DNA from: Pseudomonas nitroreducens TX1
GTDB taxonomy: Bacteria > Pseudomonadota > Gammaproteobacteria > Pseudomonadales > Pseudomonadaceae
DNA length: 64,000 nt
Direction: 5' to 3'
NCBI RefSeq assembly: GCF_000313755.1
Contig: NZ_AMZB01000128.1
Span: 62,001 to 126,000, forward strand
Shown: piece by piece, positions 18,388 to 26,758 of the stretch
Position numbering within the stretch: the stretch's first letter is position 1
How the letters are laid out: each line of letters opens with the position of its first letter
Notes under the pieces: generated by a model
What the model was told of the DNA's origin: nothing
Database searches by the model: none
What the model saw: the letters and a program-made list of their open reading frames with translations, nothing else
Translations under genes and position numbers: made by a program

Positions 18388-18963
18388 TCAGTGCTTCGCG
18401 CCATCCCAGGGGCAATAGCAGCCCACCGCCAGGGTGTGGGTCGCGTTCACCGGGCGGCCCTGCACCAGGGCGTCGAGGATCGGCTCGATGAAGCTGTTGC
18501 CCGAGGTGCAGACTGCTCCTTCGCTGTAGGGGCCGAAGTAGGCCAGCTTGCCCTGGGCATCCCAGATCGCCACGGCGGGGCTGGCCGGCAACTGCTCTGC
18601 GCCCGGCAGGGAATCCAGCGCACGCATGGCGTTCAGTGTGTCGGGCAAGTGGCCGCGCGTGCCGGGTTTCTGCACGGCGAAGAACTCCACGCCCTGCGGG
18701 CCGAAGCGCTGGATCAGCTCGGCGAGATGCTGCTGGTTGCCCACATTGCAGGGGCAGGCCGGGTCCCAGAAATGCACCAGGCGGACCTTGCCGGGGCCGG
18801 CCAATTGCGTCGGCAGCATCAGATGGTCGCCGGAAAACAGCTGCGGCTGGTGGCTGAACGGACGGATGAAGCGGTTCTCGTACCACCCGTAGGTGGCGAG
18901 CAGCGCGCCCAGGCAGAGCGCGGCGATCAGCCAGGTGAACAGCGATTTTCGGCGTGAGGACAT
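18388..18963 (-). CDS. Membrane-anchored thioredoxin-fold protein (DUF6436-like)
   Basis: A 191-aa protein with one N-terminal membrane segment (LFTWLIAALCLGALLATYGW) and a periplasmic thioredoxin-like domain. The redox motif is WDPACPCN (CxC instead of CxxC), after VRLVHF. A cis-Pro-type loop is suggested by LPASPAVAIWDAQG. The start at 18963 (MSSRRKS) suits the membrane anchor; an in-frame GTG at 19011 adds a non-homologous extension. The C-terminus has another Cys pair (VGCYCPWDG). It probably acts in thiol exchange or assembly of a periplasmic partner, which is inference. Confidence 0.75.
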   Translation of the reverse strand: MSSRRKSLFTWLIAALCLGALLATYGWYENRFIRPFSHQPQLFSGDHLMLPTQLAGPGKVRLVHFWDPACPCNVGNQQHLAELIQRFGPQGVEFFAVQKPGTRGHLPDTLNAMRALDSLPGAEQLPASPAVAIWDAQGKLAYFGPYSEGAVCTSGNSFIEPILDALVQGRPVNATHTLAVGCYCPWDGAKH

Positions 18964-19085
18964 GACGGCGACCAGTGGCGGAGTCGGTAAGATGGCCGAC
19001 AAGCTTGCCACGGGGGCGGGCGCGGCAGAATATCCACTGCTGCCCGCACTCCTTTCGTCACCCGCCTGCCAGAAGCGAAACGCCC

Positions 19086-20024
19086 ATGCCTGAAGCCTTC
19101 CAGCCCGATCTGCTGCGCACCCTGCTGCGACCTCTGACCGCAGAGGCGAACGAAGTCGGCATCGCGCTGTACCAGCATTTCTACGGCCTGGACCTGCACG
19201 GCCGGCATCCGGGTCTGCAGAGCCGCCTGGGCACCTTCGAGGCCGGCGGCTACCAGATTGCCGCGCAGTACTGGCGCCCGGTGCTGGCGCGCGGCACCGT
19301 CGTGCTGCTGCACGGCTATTACGACCACATGGGCCTTTACCGCCACGTGATCGACTGGGCGCTGGGCATGAACTTCGCGGTGCTCGCCTGCGACTTGCCG
19401 GGGCATGGGCTTTCCGGTGGCGCTGCAGCCAGCATCGGTGACTTCGCCGAATACCAGGTGGTGCTCGGCGCGCTGCTGGAACAGGCCCAAGCGCTGGACC
19501 TGCCGCAACCCTGGCACCTGTGTGGCCAGAGCACCGGCGGGGCGATCCTGCTGGACTACCTGCTCACCGGCGCGCCGCGCCCGGAACTGGGTCGCACCAT
19601 CCTGCTGGCGCCGCTGGTGCGGCCGCGGGCCTGGGGTTGGTCGAAGTTCAGCTACCAGATGCTGCGGCCCTTCGTCGACTCGATCCCCCGGCGCTTCAGT
19701 GAGAACTCCAGCGACACCGAGTTCCTCGCCTTCCTGCGCGACCGCGATCCGCTGCAGCCGAAGATCCTTCCCACGGCCTGGGTCGGCGCACTGGCGCGCT
19801 GGATTCCGCGCATCGAGGCGGCCGGGCACGGCGCGCAGAGCCTGCTGGTGGTGCAAGGCGACGCCGACGAGACGGTGGACTGGCGCTACAACCTGAAGGT
19901 GCTGGAAGAGAAGTTCGAGAAGATCGAATGCCTGCTGCTGACGGGCGCGCGGCACCACCTGGCGAACGAGAGCGAGACGCTGCGCAGGCGTTATTTTGAT
20001 TTTCTCAGTGAGCGGATGGCTTAG
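19086..20024 (+). CDS. Alpha/beta hydrolase, serine aminopeptidase S33 / lysophospholipase type
   Basis: Cytoplasmic alpha/beta hydrolase of 312 aa. The oxyanion region is VVLLHGYYDHMGLYRH near residue 77, the nucleophile elbow LCGQSTGGAILLDYLL near 145, the acid VVQGDADETVDW near 260 and the catalytic His in GARHHLANES near 290. It resembles monoacylglycerol lipase or lysophospholipase (Hydrolase_4). The start is set at MPEAFQPD, because upstream codons read through the divergent thioredoxin promoter. The substrate is not predictable. Confidence 0.83.
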   Translation: MPEAFQPDLLRTLLRPLTAEANEVGIALYQHFYGLDLHGRHPGLQSRLGTFEAGGYQIAAQYWRPVLARGTVVLLHGYYDHMGLYRHVIDWALGMNFAVLACDLPGHGLSGGAAASIGDFAEYQVVLGALLEQAQALDLPQPWHLCGQSTGGAILLDYLLTGAPRPELGRTILLAPLVRPRAWGWSKFSYQMLRPFVDSIPRRFSENSSDTEFLAFLRDRDPLQPKILPTAWVGALARWIPRIEAAGHGAQSLLVVQGDADETVDWRYNLKVLEEKFEKIECLLLTGARHHLANESETLRRRYFDFLSERMA

Positions 20025-20177
20025 CGGGGGGGAGGCGGGGGAGGGAGCCCGTGTGGTCGAGGGTGTGTCCTTCACTCCTTGCGCCATGATCCTCAGGCGC
20101 CACCCTCTGTACAGCGGGTGCCATTCTAAGTGCAGAGTTTCTCGGAGTGGTCCGCATGCCGTGTAGGCTCTTTCCCA

Positions 20178-20918
20178 TTACTGCCCGTTGTTCGACACTG
20201 CCAAGCCCGCCTTGAGGGCCGCCAGGGCAGCGCGGTAGTAGTCGCGGCCAGCCGGCGACTCGCTGAAGTCGGCGAACTGGCCCAGTTCGGCATCGCTCAG
20301 GCCGCGATAGACATAGAGCAGGGTGTTGTCGAGATCGGCGCCGATCTGGCTCATCAGCTTCTGCCGCTGGCCTTCGAGCATGCCCTGGGCGCTACCACCG
20401 CCGAGCAGGCCGGGGAGCATCTGGCTCAGGCTGTCGGCGGCCACGCTGGCCAGCGCCAGGCTGACTTCGGCGCCGGCCTCGCGGGCGGGCAGAATCTGGC
20501 TCAGGCGGTGGATGATCTGCTTGCGCACCTCGCTGGCCTGCTGGCGCGGCAGGCCATTGGCGTATTTCTGCAATTGGTCGCTGCGCGTGGCCAGAGTTTC
20601 GGCGCCGGCAACCTTGCGGCCCAGGGGGGATTCGAAGAAGTTCACCGCCGCGGTGCTGTCCGGCAGGTTCTGGCGCAGGCCGTTCAAGGCGCGCTGGTCG
20701 ATGTCGGCGGGGGCGAAGCGCTGGTTGCTGTTGTCCACCAGCGTCTGGTACAGCGCCGGCGGCAGGTTGCCCTGGTAGCGCTTCTGCGCCGCGTGCAGGG
20801 CGTCATTGAAGTGTGCTCGCTGTTCCGGCCAGCCGGCGGCCTGGTACAGGCGCTGGTAGTTGTCGGCCAGGGCAGGCATGCCCAGTAGAAGAAGGGTGAG
20901 GGCCAGCAGTACGCGCAT
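20178..20918 (-). CDS. Exported DUF2059-like protein
   Basis: A 246-aa protein with signal peptide MRVLLALTLLLLGMPALA. Two repeated modules each end in a similar motif, VNFFESPLGRKVAG near residue 95 and FADFSESPAGRDYYRAALAA near 220. This is the pattern of DUF2059-type periplasmic helical repeats. AAAGGAG lies upstream of the ATG. The 153 bp between its stop and the preceding hydrolase hold no gene I can support. Function unknown. Confidence 0.8.
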   Translation of the reverse strand: MRVLLALTLLLLGMPALADNYQRLYQAAGWPEQRAHFNDALHAAQKRYQGNLPPALYQTLVDNSNQRFAPADIDQRALNGLRQNLPDSTAAVNFFESPLGRKVAGAETLATRSDQLQKYANGLPRQQASEVRKQIIHRLSQILPAREAGAEVSLALASVAADSLSQMLPGLLGGGSAQGMLEGQRQKLMSQIGADLDNTLLYVYRGLSDAELGQFADFSESPAGRDYYRAALAALKAGLAVSNNGQ

Positions 20919-21018
20919 TGCAACTCCTTTTGGGCGGCAGGGTTCGCTCGCCGGGGACTATTGTCGGCAAGGCTTGCCCCGCTTGTCGAGACACTGGCGC
21001 CGGACGTTACAATGCGCC

Positions 21019-21657
21019 ATGTATCTCTACGCCCATTCTCCCTCCATGCAAGGCCCCCTTCTGCAACGCATTGTTGACGACCTCGCCGAGAAAGGCTGGT
21101 CGCAGCAGGATGCCTTTCTTCCCGACGCCCTGGTCGCCCAGTTGGCGACGGAGTGTCGTGAGCGCGACGCGGCCGGCAAGCTGACCTCCGCCGCCATCGG
21201 CCGGGGCGAGGGGCAGGCGGTGCGCGAAGGCATTCGCGGCGACCGTATCCAGTGGCTGGAGCTCGGCCAATCCGAGGCCTGTGACCTCTATCTGGGCGCG
21301 TTGGACGCGTTGCGCCAGCAGATCAATCGCTCGCTGTACCTGGGCCTGGAGGACTTCGAGGGACACTTCGCGCTCTATCCGCCCGGGGCGTTCTACCAGA
21401 AGCACCTGGACCGCTTCCGCGACGATGATCGCCGCACTCTCTCCGCCGTGTTCTACCTCAATCGCGACTGGCCGGTGACGCAGGGCGGCGAATTGCGCCT
21501 GTACCTCCCCGACGAACGGACGCTGGACCTGCCGCCGCTCGCCGGCCGGCTGGTGGTGTTCCTCTCCGGCGAGTTCCCCCACGAGGTGTTGCCGGCCAGC
21601 CACGAGCGCCTGTCGCTCACCGGCTGGTTCCGCCGCCGCGGTGATGCCCCGCTCTGA
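21019..21657 (+). CDS. 2-oxoglutarate/Fe(II)-dependent dioxygenase (prolyl-4-hydroxylase fold)
   Basis: A 212-aa oxygenase of the 2OG-FeII_Oxy_3 type. Iron ligands are read as the HxD pair in FYQKHLDRFRDDD (near residue 135) and the distal His in GEFPHEVLPASHERLSLTGWF, with the following Arg as 2-oxoglutarate anchor. AVFYLNRDWPVTQGGELRLY is typical. No good ribosome-binding site precedes the ATG at 21019, and an in-frame ATG at 21046 is possible. It ends four bases before the convergent gene. The substrate is unknown; related proteins hydroxylate ribosomal proteins or elongation factor Tu. Confidence 0.82.
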   Translation: MYLYAHSPSMQGPLLQRIVDDLAEKGWSQQDAFLPDALVAQLATECRERDAAGKLTSAAIGRGEGQAVREGIRGDRIQWLELGQSEACDLYLGALDALRQQINRSLYLGLEDFEGHFALYPPGAFYQKHLDRFRDDDRRTLSAVFYLNRDWPVTQGGELRLYLPDERTLDLPPLAGRLVVFLSGEFPHEVLPASHERLSLTGWFRRRGDAPL

Positions 21658-21661
21658 GCTG

Positions 21662-22210
21662 TCAGTGGCCCCAGATCTTCAGTGTGCCGCTGATGTCCTG
21701 GATGTCGCGGACTTCGATGCTTCCCAGCTTTCCACCGCCCACGTAGAGATCGCCGGCCACGCGCAGGCGGATGGTCTGCGAGGGCAGCCCGCTGGCATTG
21801 AGCTGCTGGTTGATGGTGGTCAGGTCGGGCAGGGTCAGCGCCAGTTGCTGCTGGCCACCGGCGCCTTGCACCACGTCCACCTGCAGGGTTGGCTGCTCGA
21901 CGCCGAAGATCGGCAGGCTCAGGCCCAGCTGCGCGGCTCCGTACGGCAGGCTGCCGCCGCGGCCGTCGGGGCAGTCGCCGGCGCTCACGCAGCCATTGTC
22001 GATGAACACGTTGCGTAGCGAGACGCTGCCGCCGTCGTCCTTCCAGGCCACACTGTCCATGCGCGCCAGCACGTCGGCGCGGATGCTGATGCCATCCTGG
22101 CCGGTGACGGCGCCCAGGCGCTCGTTATCCAGGGCCTGGAGTTCGGCGAACGCAAAGGGCAGGTAGGACAGTGCGGCGAAGGTGGCGGTGCAGAGCAAGA
22201 GACGCGGCAT
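21662..22210 (-). CDS. Exported protein with FilA/DUF6160-like N-terminal motif
   Basis: A 182-aa protein with signal peptide MPRLLLCTATFAALSYLPFA, cleaved after AFA. The mature start LQALDNERLGAVTGQDGIS is a motif seen at the start of putative pilus- or surface-associated proteins in pseudomonads and Acinetobacter. The remainder is beta-rich and Gly-rich. There is one Cys pair (NGCVSAGDCPDG). GGAG precedes the start. The function is not established; surface or outer-membrane location is inference. Confidence 0.75.
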   Translation of the reverse strand: MPRLLLCTATFAALSYLPFAFAELQALDNERLGAVTGQDGISIRADVLARMDSVAWKDDGGSVSLRNVFIDNGCVSAGDCPDGRGGSLPYGAAQLGLSLPIFGVEQPTLQVDVVQGAGGQQQLALTLPDLTTINQQLNASGLPSQTIRLRVAGDLYVGGGKLGSIEVRDIQDISGTLKIWGH

Positions 22211-22466
22211 GACGGAGGCTCCATGGCGATTGGCCGATGCGCGAGTCTGGGTGGCGGCCTGTCTTGCGGCCAGTGCCGGACGGCTGTTCCCGTCGAAGGT
22301 TGTGTTTCAGCGCTGTGCCGACGACCGGCGCGCCGCTCTGGCGCCCGACTTTCGGCGGGGCGGAAACCTGTTGCGACACACGCCCCGATGAAACTTGCGT
22401 TACCCGGCGTGACCGGCAAACGGCGAGCGGCTAGTCTGTCCCCTTCCAAAAGGGAGTGATTCGCCC

Positions 22467-22961
22467 ATGCAGAAGGTTCTCGTCAGCCGCTGCCTGCTTG
22501 GCCATCGCGTCCGCTACGACGGCGGCGCGCACGGGCCGTTCGACCTGCTGTCGCGCTGGCTGGACCAGGGGCGAGTGGTCGCGCTGTGCCCGGAAGTCGC
22601 CGGCGGCCTGCCGACGCCCCGCGCTCCGGCGGAGATCCCCGGCGGCCAGGGCATGGCGGTGCTGGAGCGGGCGCGCCCGGTGTTGACGGTGGAGGGCGAG
22701 GATGTCAGCGACGCCTTCCTGCTCGGCGCCGAGGAAGCGATGGCACTGGTGCGCCGCCACGACATCCGCCTGGCGGTGCTCAAGGCGCGCAGCCCTTCCT
22801 GCGGCAACCGCGAGAACTACGACGGCAGCTTCAGCGGCCGGAAGGTCGCGGGCGAAGGCGTCACTGCCGCCGCCCTCAAGCGCATGGGCGTGCTGGTGTT
22901 CAGCGAGGAAGAGCTGGATGCCGCCGCCGTCTGTCTGGCTGGGCTGGAAGCCGGAGGCTAG
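22467..22961 (+). CDS. DUF523 family protein
   Basis: A 164-aa cytoplasmic protein with the three conserved Cys blocks of DUF523: VSRCLLGHRVRYDG (residues 6-19), ALCPEVAGGLPTPR near 40 and KARSPSCGNRENYDGSF near 108. These are reminiscent of a metal or iron-sulfur site in 2-thiouracil desulfurase-like enzymes, but the reaction of this member is unknown. The start follows AGGGAG. From memory, P. aeruginosa has an amino-acid ABC permease and binding protein after this gene. Here the next gene is the DUF4399 protein. Confidence 0.82.
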   Translation: MQKVLVSRCLLGHRVRYDGGAHGPFDLLSRWLDQGRVVALCPEVAGGLPTPRAPAEIPGGQGMAVLERARPVLTVEGEDVSDAFLLGAEEAMALVRRHDIRLAVLKARSPSCGNRENYDGSFSGRKVAGEGVTAAALKRMGVLVFSEEELDAAAVCLAGLEAGG

Positions 22962-23103
22962 AGCGGCCGCCGACACTCGAAGATGCACTATTTTCCTTGA
23001 GCCTTGCGTCCTGGTGCCTATGCTTGTGCGTTCCATGCGGAACGGCGAGGCCGGCCTGAGCGGGTCCTTCGCCTTTTCGATTGTCATGTAGAAGGAGAAG
23101 AAC

Positions 23104-23535
23104 ATGAGAACCCTGCTGCCTTGCCTGGGCCTTGCCGCGCTGCTCGCCGGCACTTCCGCCGTGGCTGCCGACATCCCGCGTACCCCGGCTCCGGAAGGCG
23201 CGAAGGTGTACTTCATCGAGCCGGCCGACGGGGCCACGGTGGACAAGACCTTCACCGTCAAATTCGGTCTCAAGGGCATGGGCGTCGCGCCGGCGGGCGT
23301 GGATTCGCCGGCCACCGGCCACCACCACCTGCTGATCGACCTCAAGGAGCAGCCGGCGATGAATATGCCGCTGCCGATGACCGATCAGATCAAGCACTTC
23401 GGCAAGGGCCAGACCGAGACCCAGGTGACCCTGCCACCGGGCAAGCACACCCTGCAACTGCTGGTGGGTGACAAGAACCACGTACCGTTCGACCCGCCGG
23501 TGGAGTCGCAGCAGATCACCGTCAATGTGAAGTGA
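23104..23535 (+). CDS. Periplasmic DUF4399 protein
   Basis: A 143-aa exported protein with signal peptide MRTLLPCLGLAALLAGTSAVA. The mature part carries the DUF4399 core: AKVYFIEPADGATV, GHHHLLIDLKE near residue 82, and GKHTLQLLVGDKNHVPFDPPV. The three consecutive His suggest metal binding. AGGAG lies eight bases upstream of the ATG. It resembles small ATPase-associated or copper-handling proteins in layout, but no function is known. Confidence 0.85.
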   Translation: MRTLLPCLGLAALLAGTSAVAADIPRTPAPEGAKVYFIEPADGATVDKTFTVKFGLKGMGVAPAGVDSPATGHHHLLIDLKEQPAMNMPLPMTDQIKHFGKGQTETQVTLPPGKHTLQLLVGDKNHVPFDPPVESQQITVNVK

Positions 23536-23562
23536 TGGTTGGGCTGCGGAGCGGGGCTTTTA

Positions 23563-23703
23563 CCCTTTCCCTCACCCTCTCCCTGAAGGGAGAGGGGACT
23601 GTCCGGAGCAACTGAAACCCTGGCGCTCGCCGGCTGAGTTTGCAGTATCCGATAGCGCCGAATTGCTCCCTCTCCCTTCAGGGAGAGGGCGGGGGAGAGG
23701 GGG
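23563..23703. repeat. Dispersed palindromic element A
   Basis: The element is bounded by CCCTCTCCCT/AGGGAGAGGG palindromes at both ends (about 23575-23595 and 23668-23690). An interior segment, CGCTCGCCGGCTGA, is the reverse complement of part of the 95-bp unit at 36.2-36.8 kb. It lies between the DUF4399 gene and the serA terminator. The form suggests a non-autonomous REP-type or MITE-type element inserted in inverse orientation. Confidence 0.75.
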
Positions 23704-23738
23704 CTCCCCCGCACTGAACTTTCCAGAAAGCAGACACG

Positions 23739-23768
23739 AAAAAAGGAGGCCCGAAGGCCTCCTTTTTT
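23739..23768. terminator. Terminator of serA
   Basis: AAAAAAGGAGGCC (23739-23751) pairs with GGCCTCCTTTTTT (23756-23768) around CGAA. A and T runs on both sides make it bidirectional. It lies 18 bp past the serA stop. Confidence 0.93.
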
Positions 23769-23786
23769 CTTACCACCGGGCAGCGC

Positions 23787-25016
23787 TTAGAACAGCACGC
23801 GGCTGCGGATGGTGCCGTTCACATGCTGCAGCTTCTCCAGCGCCAGGTCCGAGTACTCGGCGTCGACGTCGATCACCACGTAGCCGACCTTGTCGTTGGT
23901 CTGCAGGTACTGGCCGGAGATGTTGATGCCGTTGTCGGCGAACACCTTGTTGATTTCGCTCATCACACCCGGGATGTTGGCGTGGATGTGCAGCAGGCGG
24001 TGCTTGCCCGGATGCGACGGCAGGGCCACTTCCGGGAAGTTGACCGAGGACACCGAGGTGCCGTTGTCGCTGTACTTGACCAGCTTCTCGGCCACTTCCA
24101 GGCCGATGTTGGCCTGGGCCTCGGCGGTGGAGCCGCCGATGTGCGGGGTCAGGATCACGCGATCCAGGCCACGCAGCGGGCTTTCGAACTCGTCGTCGTT
24201 GGACTTGGGCTCGACCGGGAACACGTCGATGGCGGCGCCGATCAGGTGCTCGTCCTTGATCGCGGCGGCCAGGTGGTCCAGCTCGACCACGGTGCCACGG
24301 GCGGCGTTGATCAGGATGCCGCCTTTCTTGATGGCGCGGATTTCCTTCTCGCCGATCATCCACTGGGTGGACGGCAGCTCCGGTACGTGCAGCGAGACGA
24401 TGTCGGACATGCCGAGCAGCTCGTGCAGGTTGCCGACCTGCTGGGCGTTACCCAGCGGCAGCTTGGTCACGGTGTCGTAGAAGAACACCTGCATGCCCAG
24501 GGCCTCGGCCAGGACCGACAGCTGGGTGCCGATCGAGCCGTAGCCGACGATGCCCAGCTTCTTGCCGCGGATCTCGAAGGAGTTGGCTGCGGACTTGATC
24601 CAGCCGCCGCGGTGGCAGGAGGCGTTCTTCTCCGGGATGCCGCGCAGCAGCAGGATGGCCTCGGCCAGCACCAGCTCGGCCACCGAGCGGGTGTTGGAGT
24701 AGGGCGCGTTGAACACGGCGATGCCGCGCTCGCGGGCGGCGTTCAGGTCGACCTGGTTGGTGCCGATGCAGAAGCAGCCAACGGCGATCAGCTTCTTGGC
24801 AGCGTCGAAGACTTCTTCGGTCAGCTGGGTGCGGGAGCGGATACCGATGAAATGGGCATCGGCAATCTTTTCCTTCAGCTCGTCACCGGACAGTGCGGTC
24901 TTGAGGTACTCGATGTTGGAGTAGCCGGCCGCCTTGAGGGTGTCGACGGCGTTCTGGTGCACGCCTTCAAGGAGAAGGAATTTGATCTTGCTCTTGTCGA
25001 GAGAAGTCTTGCTCAT
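23787..25016 (-). CDS. serA: D-3-phosphoglycerate dehydrogenase
   Basis: First enzyme of serine synthesis, oxidising 3-phosphoglycerate with NAD; in pseudomonads it also reduces 2-oxoglutarate to D-2-hydroxyglutarate. The protein has 409 aa, the E. coli-like length with one C-terminal ACT domain (residues about 335-409, HIHANIPGVMSEINKVFADNGINI) for serine feedback. The NAD motif is GIVGYGSIG (155-163). Catalytic residues are Arg240, Glu269 and His292 in NAARG, DVFPVEP and TPHIGGS. It is divergent from the D-2-hydroxyglutarate dehydrogenase gene that removes its side product, with a long inverted repeat between them. Confidence 0.95.
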   Translation of the reverse strand: MSKTSLDKSKIKFLLLEGVHQNAVDTLKAAGYSNIEYLKTALSGDELKEKIADAHFIGIRSRTQLTEEVFDAAKKLIAVGCFCIGTNQVDLNAARERGIAVFNAPYSNTRSVAELVLAEAILLLRGIPEKNASCHRGGWIKSAANSFEIRGKKLGIVGYGSIGTQLSVLAEALGMQVFFYDTVTKLPLGNAQQVGNLHELLGMSDIVSLHVPELPSTQWMIGEKEIRAIKKGGILINAARGTVVELDHLAAAIKDEHLIGAAIDVFPVEPKSNDDEFESPLRGLDRVILTPHIGGSTAEAQANIGLEVAEKLVKYSDNGTSVSSVNFPEVALPSHPGKHRLLHIHANIPGVMSEINKVFADNGINISGQYLQTNDKVGYVVIDVDAEYSDLALEKLQHVNGTIRSRVLF

Positions 25017-25055
25017 CTGCTTTGAACCTGTAGTCCCGGGATGTGGCGAGAAATT

Positions 25056-25171
25056 GAACAGCTCAGGCCGGACCGGCCGGTGCCAGGCTTGGCGCCAGGT
25101 GGCGATCTGCGTGGGGTGCGTATGCTAGCATGTTCTCCCTTTTCCTTGCCCGGTTGCGACCTGAGCTGTTC
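25056..25171. promoter_or_regulatory. 12-bp inverted repeat in the serA/D2HGDH divergent promoter region
   Basis: GAACAGCTCAGG (25056-25067) and CCTGAGCTGTTC (25160-25171) are exact reverse complements, 92 bp apart, between divergent starts. They may be operator half-sites for a looping regulator that coordinates both genes, or part of an RNA fold. No known consensus was recognised. Confidence 0.45.
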
Positions 25172-25206
25172 TCAGGACGACCATGAACCATTTGAGAGTT
25201 CCTCCA

Positions 25207-26601
25207 ATGACCCGCGACGCCCTGATCGAATCGCTCAAGCCCCTGCTGGATGCCGGGAAGCTGCTGACAGACGCCGATTCCCTCGACACCTACGGCAAGG
25301 ATTGGACCAAGCATTTCGCCCCGGCGCCCCTGGCGATCGCCTTCCCCAAGAGCACCGAGCAGGTCCAGGCCATCGTCCGCTGGGCCAATGAGCACAAGGT
25401 GGCGCTGGTTCCATCCGGTGGTCGTACCGGCCTGTCCGCCGCTGCTGTCGCGGCCAACGGCGAAGTGGTCGTGGCTTTCGACTACATGAACAAGGTGCTG
25501 GAATTCAACGAATTCGATCGCACCGTGGTCTGCCAGCCGGGCGTGATCACCAAGCAGCTGCAGACCTTCGCCGAAGAGCACGGCCTGTACTATCCGGTGG
25601 ACTTCGCCTCGTCGGGATCCAGCCAGATTGGCGGCAACATCGGCACCAATGCCGGCGGGATCAAGGTCATTCGCTACGGCATGACCCGCAACTGGGTGGC
25701 CGGTCTGAAGGTCGTCACCGGCAAGGGCGACCTGCTGGAGCTGAACAAGGACCTGATCAAGAACGCCACCGGCTACGACCTGCGCCAGCTGTTCATCGGC
25801 GCCGAAGGCACCCTGGGCTTCGTGGTCGAGGCCACCATGCGCCTGGAGCGCCAGCCGAAGAACCTTACCGCGATGGTCCTCGGCACTCCGGACTTCGATT
25901 CGATCATGCCGGTGCTGCACGCCTTCCAGAACAAGCTGGACCTGACCGCCTTCGAATTCTTCTCCGACAAGGCCCTGGCCAAGATCATGGCCCGTGGCGA
26001 CGTGCCGCCGGCCTTCGAGACCGACTGCCCGTTCTACGCCCTGCTGGAGTTCGAGGCGAGCACCGAGGACGTGGCCAACGAGGCGCTGGCGACTTTCGAA
26101 CATTGTGTAGAGCAGGGCTGGGTCCTCGATGGCGTGATGAGCCAGAGCGAGCAGCAGTTGCAGAACCTGTGGAAGCTGCGCGAATACATCTCCGAGACCA
26201 TCTCCCACTGGACGCCGTACAAGAACGACATCTCCGTCACGGTCGGCAAGGTCCCGGCCTTCCTCAAGGACATCGACGATATCGTCGCGGCCAACTATCC
26301 CGATTTCGAAGTGGTCTGGTTCGGCCACATCGGCGATGGCAACCTGCACCTGAATATCCTCAAGCCCGAGAATCTGACCAAGGACGAGTTCTTCGCCAAG
26401 TGCGCGACCGTCAACAAGTGGGTCTTCGAGACCGTGCAGAAGTACAACGGCTCCATCTCCGCCGAACACGGCGTGGGCATGACCAAGCGCGACTACCTGG
26501 GGTACTCTCGCTCGGAGGCTGAAATCGGCTACATGAAGGCGGTCAAGGCGGTGTTCGACCCGAACGGGATCATGAACCCTGGCAAGATATTCGCCGAGTA
26601 A
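25207..26601 (+). CDS. d2hgdh: FAD-dependent D-2-hydroxyglutarate dehydrogenase
   Basis: Flavoenzyme of 464 aa in the VAO/PCMH (FAD_binding_4 plus FAD-oxidase_C) family. It oxidises D-2-hydroxyglutarate back to 2-oxoglutarate and passes electrons on, probably to electron-transfer flavoprotein. FAD motifs are VPSGGRTGLSAAAVA near residue 68 and GGNIGTNAGGIKVIRYG near 142. The C-terminal metal and substrate motifs are WFGHIGDGNLHLNI near 375 and SAEHGVGMTKRDYLG near 420. The start at 25207 gives the usual 464-residue length; an in-frame ATG at 25183 is also possible. Divergence from serA matches the known coupling that makes the SerA reaction favourable. Confidence 0.9.
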   Translation: MTRDALIESLKPLLDAGKLLTDADSLDTYGKDWTKHFAPAPLAIAFPKSTEQVQAIVRWANEHKVALVPSGGRTGLSAAAVAANGEVVVAFDYMNKVLEFNEFDRTVVCQPGVITKQLQTFAEEHGLYYPVDFASSGSSQIGGNIGTNAGGIKVIRYGMTRNWVAGLKVVTGKGDLLELNKDLIKNATGYDLRQLFIGAEGTLGFVVEATMRLERQPKNLTAMVLGTPDFDSIMPVLHAFQNKLDLTAFEFFSDKALAKIMARGDVPPAFETDCPFYALLEFEASTEDVANEALATFEHCVEQGWVLDGVMSQSEQQLQNLWKLREYISETISHWTPYKNDISVTVGKVPAFLKDIDDIVAANYPDFEVVWFGHIGDGNLHLNILKPENLTKDEFFAKCATVNKWVFETVQKYNGSISAEHGVGMTKRDYLGYSRSEAEIGYMKAVKAVFDPNGIMNPGKIFAE

Positions 26602-26618
26602 GTCGCGTCATCCAGAAG

Positions 26619-26650
26619 GGCCGGCTCTTGGGATAGAGGGGCCGGCCTTT
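26619..26650 (+). terminator. Terminator after the D-2-hydroxyglutarate dehydrogenase gene
   Basis: GGCCGGC (26619-26625) pairs with GCCGGCC (26641-26647), and TTTG follows. The loop is long (15 nt) and the T run short, so strength is moderate. Confidence 0.6.
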
Positions 26651-26758
26651 GCACGTCAGCGTCACGGGAAGTGGCGCGTGCGCCGGCAGGATGCGGGCAA
26701 CCGCGCGGGATCACGTGCCCCGCGCGGAACATCTCTTCCATGCGTTCAGGAGTCGGTC

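Noticed and set aside
20025-20177. Small gene or RNA between the hydrolase and the DUF2059-like gene
   Set aside because: No start with a ribosome-binding site and no notable fold; only G-rich and C-rich tracts.
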